A stretch of DNA of 64,000 nt from contig NZ_SZQJ01000007.1 in the NCBI RefSeq assembly GCF_013369335.1, positions 124,001 through 188,000 of the forward strand, read 5' to 3'. The notes under the pieces were generated by a model. It was given only the letters and a program-made list of their open reading frames with translations, made no database searches and had not been told where the DNA came from. Within the stretch, counting starts at the first letter, position 1. The number at the start of each line of letters is the position of its first letter. Positions 50,643 through 60,600 of this stretch are shown piece by piece. The DNA comes from Vibrio sp. JPW-9-11-11. GTDB lineage: Bacteria > Pseudomonadota > Gammaproteobacteria > Enterobacterales > Vibrionaceae. Made by a program: the position numbers and the translations under genes.

Positions 50643-50915
50643 TGCGCACCACTAAAACGAAATAAATCTCATTAAGGTTGGTGTAATTAAATTACACTAC
50701 TGAAAAAAACCGAGGGCGAAATGTAACGATTTCAAACAGCTTGAGGGTTAAGCAAAGTCAATAAACATGCAGAAAAACTCGCTGTTAAGTAAATTGTTAC
50801 GCAAAAGTTAAACATATTAACGTTTAAAACGCGAAAAACATGGGCAACAAGCACGAGTTTTGATTGCATTGCAGGCCCAGTAAATTGTAGGATACTTACA
50901 GATTTCGCCAAATTT

Positions 50916-50931
50916 TGTGACTTTTATTACA
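50916..50931 (+). promoter_or_regulatory. CRP-like site upstream of gltB
   Basis: TGTGA-N6-TTACA differs from the CRP consensus TGTGA-N6-TCACA at one position and has A/T-rich flanks. Its centre is about 62 bases before the start predicted from the TATAAA box at 50974-50979, a distance typical of class I CRP activation. Confidence 0.45.
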
Positions 50932-51027
50932 CATTAATTCGGTGAAACGTCGGCGAAACCCTACTCCCACCTATATAAATCACTAAATTGTGAACATAAA
51001 AACAGGGTTTCCACCAAGGATTGTTTT

Positions 51028-51134
51028 TCTCGCCATATTTTTCAGCGAGAGACGGAAAGGAATCAAAGTCGCCAACCCAGGTCGACTTCGAATCATAAAA
51101 ATAATGGACAGGACGTAGAACTAGTTTCGACTAG
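51028..51134 (+). ncRNA. Structured 5' leader of gltB
   Basis: Three hairpins follow in order. TCTCGC / GCGAGA (51028-51033 with 51045-51050). AAGTCG / CGACTT (51066-51071 with 51083-51088). A perfect CTAGT-TTCG-ACTAG stem with a stable TTCG loop (51121-51134). The last one ends about 23 bases before the ribosome site. I do not recognise a known riboswitch class. The elements could simply stabilise the mRNA. Confidence 0.45.
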
Positions 51135-51170
51135 CACAATTGCGCCTATTTGAACTGGAAGGATGTATCC

Positions 51171-54100
51171 ATGGTAGATAGAGAGCAAAGTTCACAAGGT
51201 CTATATACTCCAGAGCTGGAGCATGACGCTTGTGGTATCGGTTTTGTTGCTCACCTAAAAAACCGCAAATCGCACGAGGTAGTGACGCAAGCCCTCGATA
51301 TGCTTGCAAGAATGGAGCACCGTGGTGGCCAAGGATGTGATCCTTGCTCAGGCGACGGCGCTGGCATCTTGCTGCAAAAACCGCACGAGTTTCTATTAGA
51401 AGAAGCCGTTAAGCTTGGCATTAAGCTGCCTTCTTTCGAGAAGTATGGTGTCGGTGTGGTGCTTTTCCCTAAAGACGAGCACAAACGTGCGCAATGTCGC
51501 GACATTTTAGAACGTAACGCACAGCGACTAGAGCTAGACGTAATTGGTTACCGCGTGTTACCAACCGATAACTCAATGATAGGTGCAGATCCACTGAGCA
51601 CTGAGCCACAATTTGAGCACGTATTCATTTCTGGTGGCCCAGGTATCACACCTGAAGAGCTTGAGCGTAAGCTGTACGTACTACGTAACTACACCGTTCG
51701 CGTATGTCTCGAAAGCGTGTCGAATATTGGTGATGACTTCTACATCAACTCAATGTCTTACAAGACACTGGTGTATAAAGGTCAGCTCACCACAGAGCAA
51801 GTCCCGCAGTACTTCCTCGACCTACAAAACCCAACCATGGTGACGGCACTTGCGCTTGTTCACTCTCGTTTCTCTACCAATACATTCCCGAAATGGCGTC
51901 TAGCACAGCCTTTCCGTTATATTGCTCACAACGGTGAAATCAACACAGTTCGCGGTAACCTGAACTGGATGAAAGCCCGTGAAGCGATCATCGAATCAGA
52001 TCTCTTTACTCAGGCAGAGATCGATATGCTACTGCCTATCTGTCAGGAAGGTAGCTCAGACTCATCAAACTTCGATATGGCGCTAGAGCTCCTAGTTCTA
52101 TCTGGTCGTAGCCTGCCACATGCCTTGATGATGATGATTCCTGAAGCGTGGCAAGAAAACAAAAACATGGATCCAACACGTCGTGCGTTCTACCAATACC
52201 ACGCTAATGTCATGGAACCGTGGGATGGTCCGGCATCGGTGTGTTTCACCGACGGTGTTCAAGTCGGTGCAACCCTTGACCGAAACGGTTTGCGCCCTTC
52301 TCGCTACACAGTAACCAAGGATGACTTCTTGGTAATGGCGTCTGAGTCTGGTGTTGTTGATATCGCACCAGAGAACGTTGAGTTCCGTGGCCGCCTCCAA
52401 CCAGGGCGTATCTTCGTTGCTGACCTAGAGCAAGGCCGCATCATTTCTGATGAAGAAGTGAAAGATGGCATTGCCTCTGCACAACCATACGAGAAATGGG
52501 TCGAAGAGAACCTGCTCAGCTTGAAGAAGCTTCCTGACGCGAGCAACGAATTCAACCAGCCTTCTCCAGAAAAGCTACTCCACAAGCAGCAAGCATTTGG
52601 TGTCAGCTCCGAAGAAGTGAACGAAATTATCGTACCTATGGCGAAAGACGGCAAAGAGCCACTTTCTGCAATGGGGGCTGACTGGCCGCTTGCGATTCTG
52701 TCACATCAATCTCAGCACCTATCTAACTACTTTAAACAGTTGTTTGCTCAGGTAACCAACCCGCCAATCGACCCGATTCGTGAGCGCATGGTGATGTCGC
52801 TGAACACTTACCTAGGTAAAGATCAGAACCTGCTTGCAGAGTCACCAGAACACTGTCAAAAAGTTGAACTTGAGTCTCCAGTTCTTTCTAACTCAGAACT
52901 AGAGAAGCTGCGTGCTATCGATAATGAGCACCTTCAAGCAAAAACTCTGGATATTGTATTCCAAGCAAGCGAAGACGAAGGCAAGCTAGAGCGTGCACTC
53001 AAGCGAATTTGTCAGTACGCAGAAGATGCGGTTATCGATGGTTACTCAATCATCCTTCTAACTGACCGTGCGGTTAACTCTAACCACGCTGCTATCCCAG
53101 CCATGCTGGCGGTTGGCGCAGTTCACCACCACTTAATCCGTAAAGGGCTACGTGCTAAGTGTGACATCGTAGTCGAGACGGGTGATGCGCGTGAAACACA
53201 CCATTTCGCCACTCTGGTTGGTTACGGTGCTAACGCAGTGAACCCATACCTAGTGATCGAAACTATGGTTGAGTTGCAGCGCACTAAGAAGCTTGACCCA
53301 GAAACAGACATTCGCGACCTATTTGAGAACTACCGCAAATCCATCAACGGTGGTCTACTGAAAATTTTCTCGAAGATGGGTATCTCGACCCTGCAGTCTT
53401 ACCATGGTGCACAGATCTTTGAAGCTCTGGGTATCAGCAAATCTGTCGTCGACAAATACTTCACGGGTACAGTTTCACGTATCCAAGGTCTAACCATCGA
53501 TGACATCGCAAAAGAGGTACTGGTGCGTCACCGTATCGGTTTCCCGACTCGTGAAATCCCAGTTCAAGTACTGGATGTAGGTGGTGTCTATCAGTGGAAA
53601 CAGCGTGGTGAGAAACACCTGTTTAACCCTGAGACTATCTCACTACTACAACAGTCAACTCGCAACAAAGATTACGCCCAGTTCAAGCAGTACGCGAAAG
53701 CCGTGGATGATCAAGGCGACAACGCTGCAACACTACGTAGTCAGTTAGATTTTGTTAAGAACCCAGCAGGCTCCATTCCGCTTGAAGAAGTCGAACCTAT
53801 CGAAAACATCCTCAAGCGTTTCGCGACAGGTGCGATGTCGTTCGGTTCTATCTCTTACGAAGCGCACTCTACACTAGCAGTCGCGATGAACCGCATCGGC
53901 GCGAAATCAAACTCTGGTGAAGGTGGTGAAGACCCAACGCGTTTTGAACGCAAAGAAAACGGTGATTGGGAGCGCTCTGCAATCAAACAGGTAGCGTCTG
54001 GCCGCTTTGGTGTAACCTCATACTACCTAAGCAACGCAGATGAGCTGCAGATCAAGATGGCTCAAGGCGCGAAGCCAGGTGAAGGTGGTCAGCTACCAGG

Positions 54101-55718
54101 TGATAAAGTAGATGACTGGATCGGTGCAACGCGTCACTCGACTCCAGGGGTTGGCCTTATCTCGCCACCGCCACACCACGATATCTACTCTATCGAAGAT
54201 TTAGCTCAGCTTATCTACGACTTGAAGAACGCCAACCGCGCTGGTCGTGTCAACGTCAAGCTAGTATCGGAAGCGGGTGTAGGTACCATCGCCTCTGGTG
54301 TTGCCAAAGCGAAAGCTGACGTAGTCCTAATTGCAGGTTTCGATGGTGGTACAGGCGCATCACCGATGTCGTCTATCCGTCACACAGGTCTGCCTTGGGA
54401 GCTAGGCTTGGCAGAAACACACCAAACTCTTCTGAAGAACGGCCTACGTAACCGTATCGTGGTTCAATCTGACGGTCAGATGAAAACGCCTCGAGACCTT
54501 GCAGTCGCAACGCTACTGGGTGCTGAAGAATGGGGCGTGGCAACAGCAGCGCTAGTTGTTGAAGGCTGTATCATGATGCGTAAGTGTCATAAGAACACTT
54601 GTCCTGTGGGTATCGCAACTCAGAACAAAACCCTACGTGAGCGCTTTGATGGCCGCGTAGAAGACGTTGTGACTTTCTTCCAGTACATGGCTGAAGGTCT
54701 CCGTGAAGTGATGGCAGAGCTCGGCTACCGCACTATCGATGAGATGGTGGGCCAGTCGCACAAATTAAAAGTGCGTGAAGACATCAAACACTGGAAATAC
54801 AAGAACCTAGATCTGTCTCCTGTTCTTCATATTGAGCACGCTCGTGAAGACGATGGCGTTTACAACCAGACAGAGCAAAACCACAACTTAGAAGACGTTC
54901 TCGATCGCAAGTTGATTCAAGCCGCGATTCCAGCGCTTGAGAAAGGTGAAGCCGTTAATGCGGAATTCCCTATCATCAACACCGACCGCTCTGCGGGCAC
55001 TATGCTGTCGAACGAAATCTCTAAGGTCTACAAAGACCAAGGCCTACCACAGCCAATGAACGTCAAGTTCACAGGTTCTGCCGGACAGTCATTCGGCGCT
55101 TTCCTTGCTAAGGGCGTGAAGTTCGAAGTGGAAGGCGATGCAAACGACTACTGGGGTAAAGGTCTATCTGGCGGTACGCTCGTACTTTACCCAGATGCAA
55201 ACTCAACCATAGTCGCTGAAGATAACATTGTGGTTGGTAACGTCTGCTTCTACGGTGCCACTTCGGGTGAATCTTACATTCGCGGCATGGCGGGGGAACG
55301 TTTCTGTGTTCGTAACTCAGGCGCGAAAGTCGTCGTTGAAGGTGTCGGTGACCACGGTTGTGAATACATGACCGGTGGTGTGGCTGTCATCCTTGGCTCA
55401 ACAGGTCGTAACTTCGCGGCGGGTATGAGCGGCGGTGTAGCTTACGTTTGGGATAAGTCTGGTGACTTTGAAACCAAACTCAACCCAGAGCTCGTCGACC
55501 TCGACCCAATCGAAGCAGAAGATCGTGAACTACTGAAAGAGATGCTAACCAAGCAAGTTGAATTCACAGGAAGTGAAGTCGCTAAGTCTTTCCTAGACAA
55601 CTTTGAAGCAAGCCTAGCCTCTATGGTTAAGGTGATGCCGCGTGATTATAAAGCAGTACTTCAAAAACGTAAGGCAGAAGCGCAGCAAGCACAAACGGAA
55701 CAAGTGGAGGCAGTATAA
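51171..55718 (+). CDS. gltB: Glutamate synthase large subunit, first copy (non-enteric subfamily)
   Basis: GOGAT alpha subunit: an N-terminal glutaminase domain frees ammonia that is channelled to the FMN/3Fe-4S synthase domain, where 2-oxoglutarate becomes glutamate. The 1515-residue protein begins with a short propeptide, so the mature N-terminal nucleophile should be Cys21 in HDACGIGFVAH. The 3Fe-4S cysteines are Cys1133, Cys1139 and Cys1144 (CIMMRKCHKNTC). The start at 51171 follows GGAAGGA; earlier in-frame codons lack a ribosome site. The sequence style (ELEHDACGIGF, EHRGGQGCD) is that of Gram-positive, Bacteroidetes and cyanobacterial-type GltB rather than the E. coli type. It ends overlapping gltD by one base. 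Confidence 0.95.
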   Translation: MVDREQSSQGLYTPELEHDACGIGFVAHLKNRKSHEVVTQALDMLARMEHRGGQGCDPCSGDGAGILLQKPHEFLLEEAVKLGIKLPSFEKYGVGVVLFPKDEHKRAQCRDILERNAQRLELDVIGYRVLPTDNSMIGADPLSTEPQFEHVFISGGPGITPEELERKLYVLRNYTVRVCLESVSNIGDDFYINSMSYKTLVYKGQLTTEQVPQYFLDLQNPTMVTALALVHSRFSTNTFPKWRLAQPFRYIAHNGEINTVRGNLNWMKAREAIIESDLFTQAEIDMLLPICQEGSSDSSNFDMALELLVLSGRSLPHALMMMIPEAWQENKNMDPTRRAFYQYHANVMEPWDGPASVCFTDGVQVGATLDRNGLRPSRYTVTKDDFLVMASESGVVDIAPENVEFRGRLQPGRIFVADLEQGRIISDEEVKDGIASAQPYEKWVEENLLSLKKLPDASNEFNQPSPEKLLHKQQAFGVSSEEVNEIIVPMAKDGKEPLSAMGADWPLAILSHQSQHLSNYFKQLFAQVTNPPIDPIRERMVMSLNTYLGKDQNLLAESPEHCQKVELESPVLSNSELEKLRAIDNEHLQAKTLDIVFQASEDEGKLERALKRICQYAEDAVIDGYSIILLTDRAVNSNHAAIPAMLAVGAVHHHLIRKGLRAKCDIVVETGDARETHHFATLVGYGANAVNPYLVIETMVELQRTKKLDPETDIRDLFENYRKSINGGLLKIFSKMGISTLQSYHGAQIFEALGISKSVVDKYFTGTVSRIQGLTIDDIAKEVLVRHRIGFPTREIPVQVLDVGGVYQWKQRGEKHLFNPETISLLQQSTRNKDYAQFKQYAKAVDDQGDNAATLRSQLDFVKNPAGSIPLEEVEPIENILKRFATGAMSFGSISYEAHSTLAVAMNRIGAKSNSGEGGEDPTRFERKENGDWERSAIKQVASGRFGVTSYYLSNADELQIKMAQGAKPGEGGQLPGDKVDDWIGATRHSTPGVGLISPPPHHDIYSIEDLAQLIYDLKNANRAGRVNVKLVSEAGVGTIASGVAKAKADVVLIAGFDGGTGASPMSSIRHTGLPWELGLAETHQTLLKNGLRNRIVVQSDGQMKTPRDLAVATLLGAEEWGVATAALVVEGCIMMRKCHKNTCPVGIATQNKTLRERFDGRVEDVVTFFQYMAEGLREVMAELGYRTIDEMVGQSHKLKVREDIKHWKYKNLDLSPVLHIEHAREDDGVYNQTEQNHNLEDVLDRKLIQAAIPALEKGEAVNAEFPIINTDRSAGTMLSNEISKVYKDQGLPQPMNVKFTGSAGQSFGAFLAKGVKFEVEGDANDYWGKGLSGGTLVLYPDANSTIVAEDNIVVGNVCFYGATSGESYIRGMAGERFCVRNSGAKVVVEGVGDHGCEYMTGGVAVILGSTGRNFAAGMSGGVAYVWDKSGDFETKLNPELVDLDPIEAEDRELLKEMLTKQVEFTGSEVAKSFLDNFEASLASMVKVMPRDYKAVLQKRKAEAQQAQTEQVEAV

Positions 55719-57187
55719 TGGGTAAGCCTACTGGATTTTTAGAACATGGTCGTGAGCTTCCTGGCAAGATCGATCCATCCGTTCGTATTGAAAACAACAA
55801 AGAATTCGTTCTGAACGAAGAGTTTGGTGACAAGATCAATACTCAGGCTTCTCGTTGTATGGACTGTGGTGTGCCTTTCTGTCACAACGGTTGCCCGATT
55901 GGTAACATCATCCCTGAGTTCAACGACGCCGTATACCGTGACAGCTGGGAAGAAGCGTGGAACATTCTAAGTTCAACCAATAACTTCCCTGAGTTTACGG
56001 GGCGTGTCTGTCCTGCTCCATGTGAAAGTGCGTGTGTTCTTGGCATTAACCAAGATCCAATCACCATCTGTAACATCGAGAAAACCATTGTTGAAACAGC
56101 GTACCGTGAAGGGTACGCAAAACCTAAGACGCCTCGTTCACGCACGGGTAAAACGGTTGCAATCATTGGTAGCGGCCCTGCAGGTCTTGCCGCAGCAGAG
56201 CAGCTAAACAGCGCTGGTCACTCAGTAACGGTATTTGAGCGTGACGAAAAAGTCGGTGGTCTACTGCGCTTCGGTATCCCAGATTTCAAACTGGGTATGG
56301 ACGTGATTGATCGTAAAATCAACCTAATGGCAGAAGCTGGCGTTGAGTTCAAGGTCAACCAACACATCGGTGTGGATGTCAATGCGCAGCAACTACGTCA
56401 AGAGTTCGATGTGGTGCTTCTAACGGGCGGCTCTACTGTGCCACGTGACCTACCGGTTCCGGGACGTGAGTTGAAAGGCGTTCACTTCGCAATGGAGTTC
56501 CTTGGTCAAAACAATCGCCGCGCAAACAACATGGATCTTAAAACTGAAGAGATTCATGCCAAAGGTAAGCATGTTGTGGTTATCGGTGGTGGTGATACGG
56601 GTTCTGACTGTGTGGGTACCTCAAACCGTCATAAAGCCGCAAGCGTGACTCAAGTGGAAATCATGCCGATTCCACCAGAGAAGCGCCCAGCAAATATGCC
56701 TTGGCCTCAGTACCCAATGATTCTTCGTACTTCGACTTCTCACGAAGAAGGTGTCGATCGTCATTGGAATATCTTAACTAAAGAGTTCATCGGTAACGAT
56801 AAAGGTGAAGTCACAGGTCTACGTCTTGCTGATATCGTTTGGGAAGACGCTAAACCAGGTGAGCGTCCAAGCTTTAAAGAAGTGGAAGGCAGCGAGCGTG
56901 TCATTCCTTGTGATATGGCGTTCTTAGCAATGGGCTTCCTACATCCAGAACCAACCGGTGTACTTGCTCAGCTAGATATCAAACTTGATGAGCGCGGTAA
57001 TGTCGCAACCGAAGGATACGCGACGAACCAAAAAGGCGTGTTTGCCGCAGGTGATATGCGCACCGGTCAATCTTTGGTGGTGCGTTGTATTAACGAAGGC
57101 CGTGAATGTGCCATTGCGATAGACCAATATCTGATGGGAAATTCTCATCTAGAGGCAAAAGCAGATTCACTCATGCTCTCTGCTTAA
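55718..57187 (+). CDS. gltD: Glutamate synthase small subunit, first copy
   Basis: GOGAT beta subunit feeds electrons from NADPH through FAD and 4Fe-4S centres to GltB. The 489-residue protein has the N-terminal cysteine set Cys47, Cys50, Cys55 and Cys59 (CMDCGVPFCHNGC), a second set near 98-106 (CPAPCESAC), the FAD motif GSGPAG (151-156) and the NADPH motif GGGDTGSDC near residue 290. The GSDCVGTSNRH segment and the length place it in the Bacillus/Bacteroidetes-type subgroup, matching its GltB partner. The start codon shares a base with the gltB stop (TAATG). Confidence 0.95.
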   Translation: MGKPTGFLEHGRELPGKIDPSVRIENNKEFVLNEEFGDKINTQASRCMDCGVPFCHNGCPIGNIIPEFNDAVYRDSWEEAWNILSSTNNFPEFTGRVCPAPCESACVLGINQDPITICNIEKTIVETAYREGYAKPKTPRSRTGKTVAIIGSGPAGLAAAEQLNSAGHSVTVFERDEKVGGLLRFGIPDFKLGMDVIDRKINLMAEAGVEFKVNQHIGVDVNAQQLRQEFDVVLLTGGSTVPRDLPVPGRELKGVHFAMEFLGQNNRRANNMDLKTEEIHAKGKHVVVIGGGDTGSDCVGTSNRHKAASVTQVEIMPIPPEKRPANMPWPQYPMILRTSTSHEEGVDRHWNILTKEFIGNDKGEVTGLRLADIVWEDAKPGERPSFKEVEGSERVIPCDMAFLAMGFLHPEPTGVLAQLDIKLDERGNVATEGYATNQKGVFAAGDMRTGQSLVVRCINEGRECAIAIDQYLMGNSHLEAKADSLMLSA

Positions 57188-57614
57188 CCTTAACCACCTA
57201 GTCTGTTATTTACTAGATACTAGGTGGTAAAACATTAATAATCATTCCTTCCAATCTTTTCCATTTGACCAGCACAATGTGCTGGTCTTTTTTATTTTCT
57301 CGATAGTATTTTTGTTGCAATATTGTAACAATTAAAAAACTAACCCTCTGAATTATAAAGATTATTGCAGCGTATTTAGTGGTAAATCGCATATCAGCGC
57401 GATTTTCTACCAAGAACTTGACCTTTTTTATAATAAGCTATACGTTGTGAGGTCGATGAAAATGAATTTGTCCATTTTTGTTAAGCTTTTTAACAACATT
57501 CAATGCATATCTATTCGATAAATAACAATTAAAACGCATAGTTAGTCATACATACCAACCCTTTTGATGTTGGTAGTTCTGTCGGGATGACAGAGAAGCA
57601 AAGGGAGAATTGCA
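57188..57614 (+). promoter_or_regulatory. Intergenic region between the two GOGAT operons
   Basis: This 427-base region holds no gene. It has a long inverted repeat CCACCTAGT / ACTAGGTGG (57194-57227) without a T-run, then the gltD terminator, then an AT-rich promoter region. TTGACC (57418-57423) with TATACG 15 bases on is a weak promoter candidate. Just before the second gltB are two hairpins, ACCAAC / GTTGGT (57554-57574) and CTGTC-GGGAT-GACAG (57579-57593). Confidence 0.5.
57267..57297 (+). terminator. Terminator of the first gltBD operon
   Basis: A perfect 9-bp stem GACCAGCAC / GTGCTGGTC with a 3-base loop is followed by TTTTTTATTTT, 80 bases past the gltD stop. Confidence 0.92.
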
Positions 57615-60600
57615 ATGGCTCTATATGATCCTCGTCTTGAGAAGGACAACTGTGGATTTGGCTTGATTGCACACATGGAAGGTGAGCCTAGCCACAAACT
57701 AGTCCGCACCGCTATTTCAGCACTTGATCGCATGACACACCGTGGTGGTATCGCCGCCGACGGAAAAACCGGTGATGGTTGTGGTCTATTACTACAAAAG
57801 CCCGATTCCTACTTACGCCTAATTGCCGAAGAAAACGGCTTTAATCTTGGCAAACAGTATGCTGTAGGAATGATTTTCTTTAGCCAAGACGCCGACAAAG
57901 CAGCTCAGGCTCAGCAGGTTGTGAATCAAGAGTTGGCCAAAGAGACCTTAACTGTTGCAGGGTGGCGAGAGGTTCCAATCAATCCAAGTGTGCTTGGCCC
58001 GATCGCAGTAGACTCGTTACCGAATATTCAGCAAGTCTTTATTTCCGCGCCAGCAGGATGGCGCGAGCGCGACATTGAACGACGCCTGTATATCGCTCGC
58101 CGCCGTATTGAAAAACAGATTGTTGAGGATAATGATTTCTATATCTGTAGCCTATCCACTCAAGTGATGGTCTACAAAGGTTTGTGCATGCCAGCCGACC
58201 TGCCAAGATTCTATCTTGACCTCGCAGATCTGCGCATGGAATCAGCCATCTGTTTGTTCCACCAGCGTTTTTCAACCAATACTCAGCCGCGTTGGCCGTT
58301 AGCGCAACCGTTCCGCTACTTAGCGCATAACGGTGAAATCAACACCATCCAAGGTAACCGTCAATGGGCGCGGGCGCGAGCTTATAAATTTGCCTCTCCG
58401 CTATTGCCAGATCTGCAAACCGCAGCCCCCTTTGTCAACGAAACTGGCTCGGATTCCTCTAGCTTAGATAATATGCTGGATCTGTTTCTATCCGGTGGCA
58501 TGGATATTTTCCGTGCGATGCGCATGCTGGTTCCGCCAGCTTGGCAAAACCACCCAGACATGGATCCTGACTTACGCGCCTTCTACGATTTCAACTCCAA
58601 GCATATGGAACCGTGGGATGGCCCTGCCGGTATTGTTCTGTCTGACGGTCGTTATGCCGCTTGTAACCTCGACAGAAACGGCTTGCGCCCTGCTCGCTAT
58701 GTGATCACCAAAGACAAACTGATCACCCTAGCTTCTGAAGTCGGCATCTGGGACTACGCGCCTGATGAAGTGGCCGAGAAAGGTCGGGTTGGCCCGGGCG
58801 AACTATTGGTGGTGGATACTCGCCGCGGCAAACTGTGGCAATCGAGCGAGATCGATAACGATCTCAAAGGACGTCACCCTTATCGCGAATGGATGGACAA
58901 TAACGTTCATAAATTAACGCCTTTCTCACAGCTGCCAGAAGATCAAGTCGGCGAACGCAGTTTCGACGATGATCAACTCAAGACCTTCCAAAAGCAATTT
59001 GCAATGAGCAATGAAGAGGTCGACCAAGTTCTTCGCGTACTCGGTGAAATGGGTCAAGAAGCGGTGGGCTCGATGGGTGACGATACGCCAATGGCCGTAC
59101 TCTCTTCTAAAGAGCGTTTGGTCACTGACTACTTCCGTCAAAAATTCGCTCAGGTGACCAACCCGCCTATCGATCCGTTACGTGAAAAGCACGTCATGTC
59201 ACTGGCAACCAGTGTCGGACAAGAGATGAATGTGTTCTGCGAAACTGACGGTCACGCTCATCGAGTGACATTTGACTCGCCAGTGCTGCTGTACTCCGAC
59301 ATGAAACAGCTATTAGAGCTGAGCGATGATCACTATCGCAGCAGCGTGATCGATATTAACTATGACCCGAGCGAAAAAGATCTCAAACAAGCGATCCTAG
59401 ACCTCTGTGATCACGCAGAAAGTCTAGTTCGTGACGGGACCGTATTGGTGGTTTTATCCGATCGCAACTTGAGCAAGTCAACGCTTCCTATTCCTGCAGC
59501 GATGGCTGTCGGCGCAGTACAAACTCGCTTAGTCGAAACAAACCTGCGTTGCGATGCCAATATCATCGCCGAAACTGGTTCGGTGCGCGACCCTCACCAA
59601 TTTGCGGTTCTACTCGGTTTTGGCGCAACCGCTGTCTACCCTTACCTCGCATATGAAGCATTAAGTAAGATGATTGATGATGGTGGCCTCAATAAGAGCT
59701 ACCGCGAAGTCATGCAAAACTATCAATACGGGATCAATAAAGGCCTGTATAAGATCATGTCTAAGATGGGCATCTCGACTGTCGCCTCTTATCGCTGCTC
59801 ACAGTTGTTTGAAGCAGTTGGCCTTGGCCAAGAACTGGTTGACCTTTGCTTCAGTGGGGTAACCACCCGTATTCAAGGCGCGAGTTTCGAGGACTTCCAA
59901 CAAGACTTGTTTAACCTGTCGCGCAAAGCTTGGGCTAAGCGTAAACCGATTGAACATGGTGGCCTGCTTAAGTATGTCCATGGCGGCGAATATCATGCGT
60001 ATAACCCCGATGTCGTCAGTACACTGCAGCAAGCGGTGAAATCTGGCGAATCATCAGACTACAAAACCTTTGCAAGCCAAGTAAATCAACGTCCTACCGC
60101 GATGCTGCGTGACTTGATGCAATTGAAAAAGTCGGACAAACCTTTACCACTCGAAAAAATTGAGCCGAGTACTGAACTGTTCAAGCGTTTTGACTCAGCT
60201 GCAATGTCGATTGGTGCGTTGAGCCCTGAAGCTCACGAAGCGCTAGCGACGGCGATGAACCGTTTGGGTGGATACTCCAACTCTGGTGAAGGTGGTGAAG
60301 ATCCAAGACGCTTTGGTACCGAACGCAACTCGCGTATTAAACAGATCGCCTCTGGGCGTTTTGGTGTCACACCTCACTACCTAACCAACGCAGACGTGTT
60401 GCAGATTAAGGTGGCACAAGGGGCTAAGCCAGGTGAAGGCGGACAGTTACCGGGGCATAAAGTCACCGCTGAAATTGCCAAACTGCGCTACTCAGTTCAA
60501 GGCGTCACACTAATTTCACCGCCGCCTCACCACGATATTTACTCTATCGAAGATTTGGCCCAGCTGATCTTCGATTTAAAACAGGTCAATCCTAAAGCCC

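Larger units (their letters stand above)
50643..51170. promoter_or_regulatory. yhcC-gltB divergent regulatory region
   Basis: This 528-base AT-rich region has no gene. Near yhcC lies a perfect 17-base dyad (GTGTAATT-A-AATTACAC, 50681-50697). Near gltB are a CRP-like site, two direct repeats GGYGAAAC (50941-50948 and 50952-50959) 11 bases apart, a -10 like TATAAA (50974-50979), and a leader of about 185 bases with three hairpins. Lrp, which controls gltBD in E. coli, would be expected to bind AT-rich DNA here, but no site can be fixed by eye. Confidence 0.55.

Noticed and set aside
50643-51170. A sigma-54 promoter for gltB, expected for a nitrogen gene.
   Set aside because: No GG-N10-GC element with the TGGCAC and TTGC pattern was found between yhcC and gltB.
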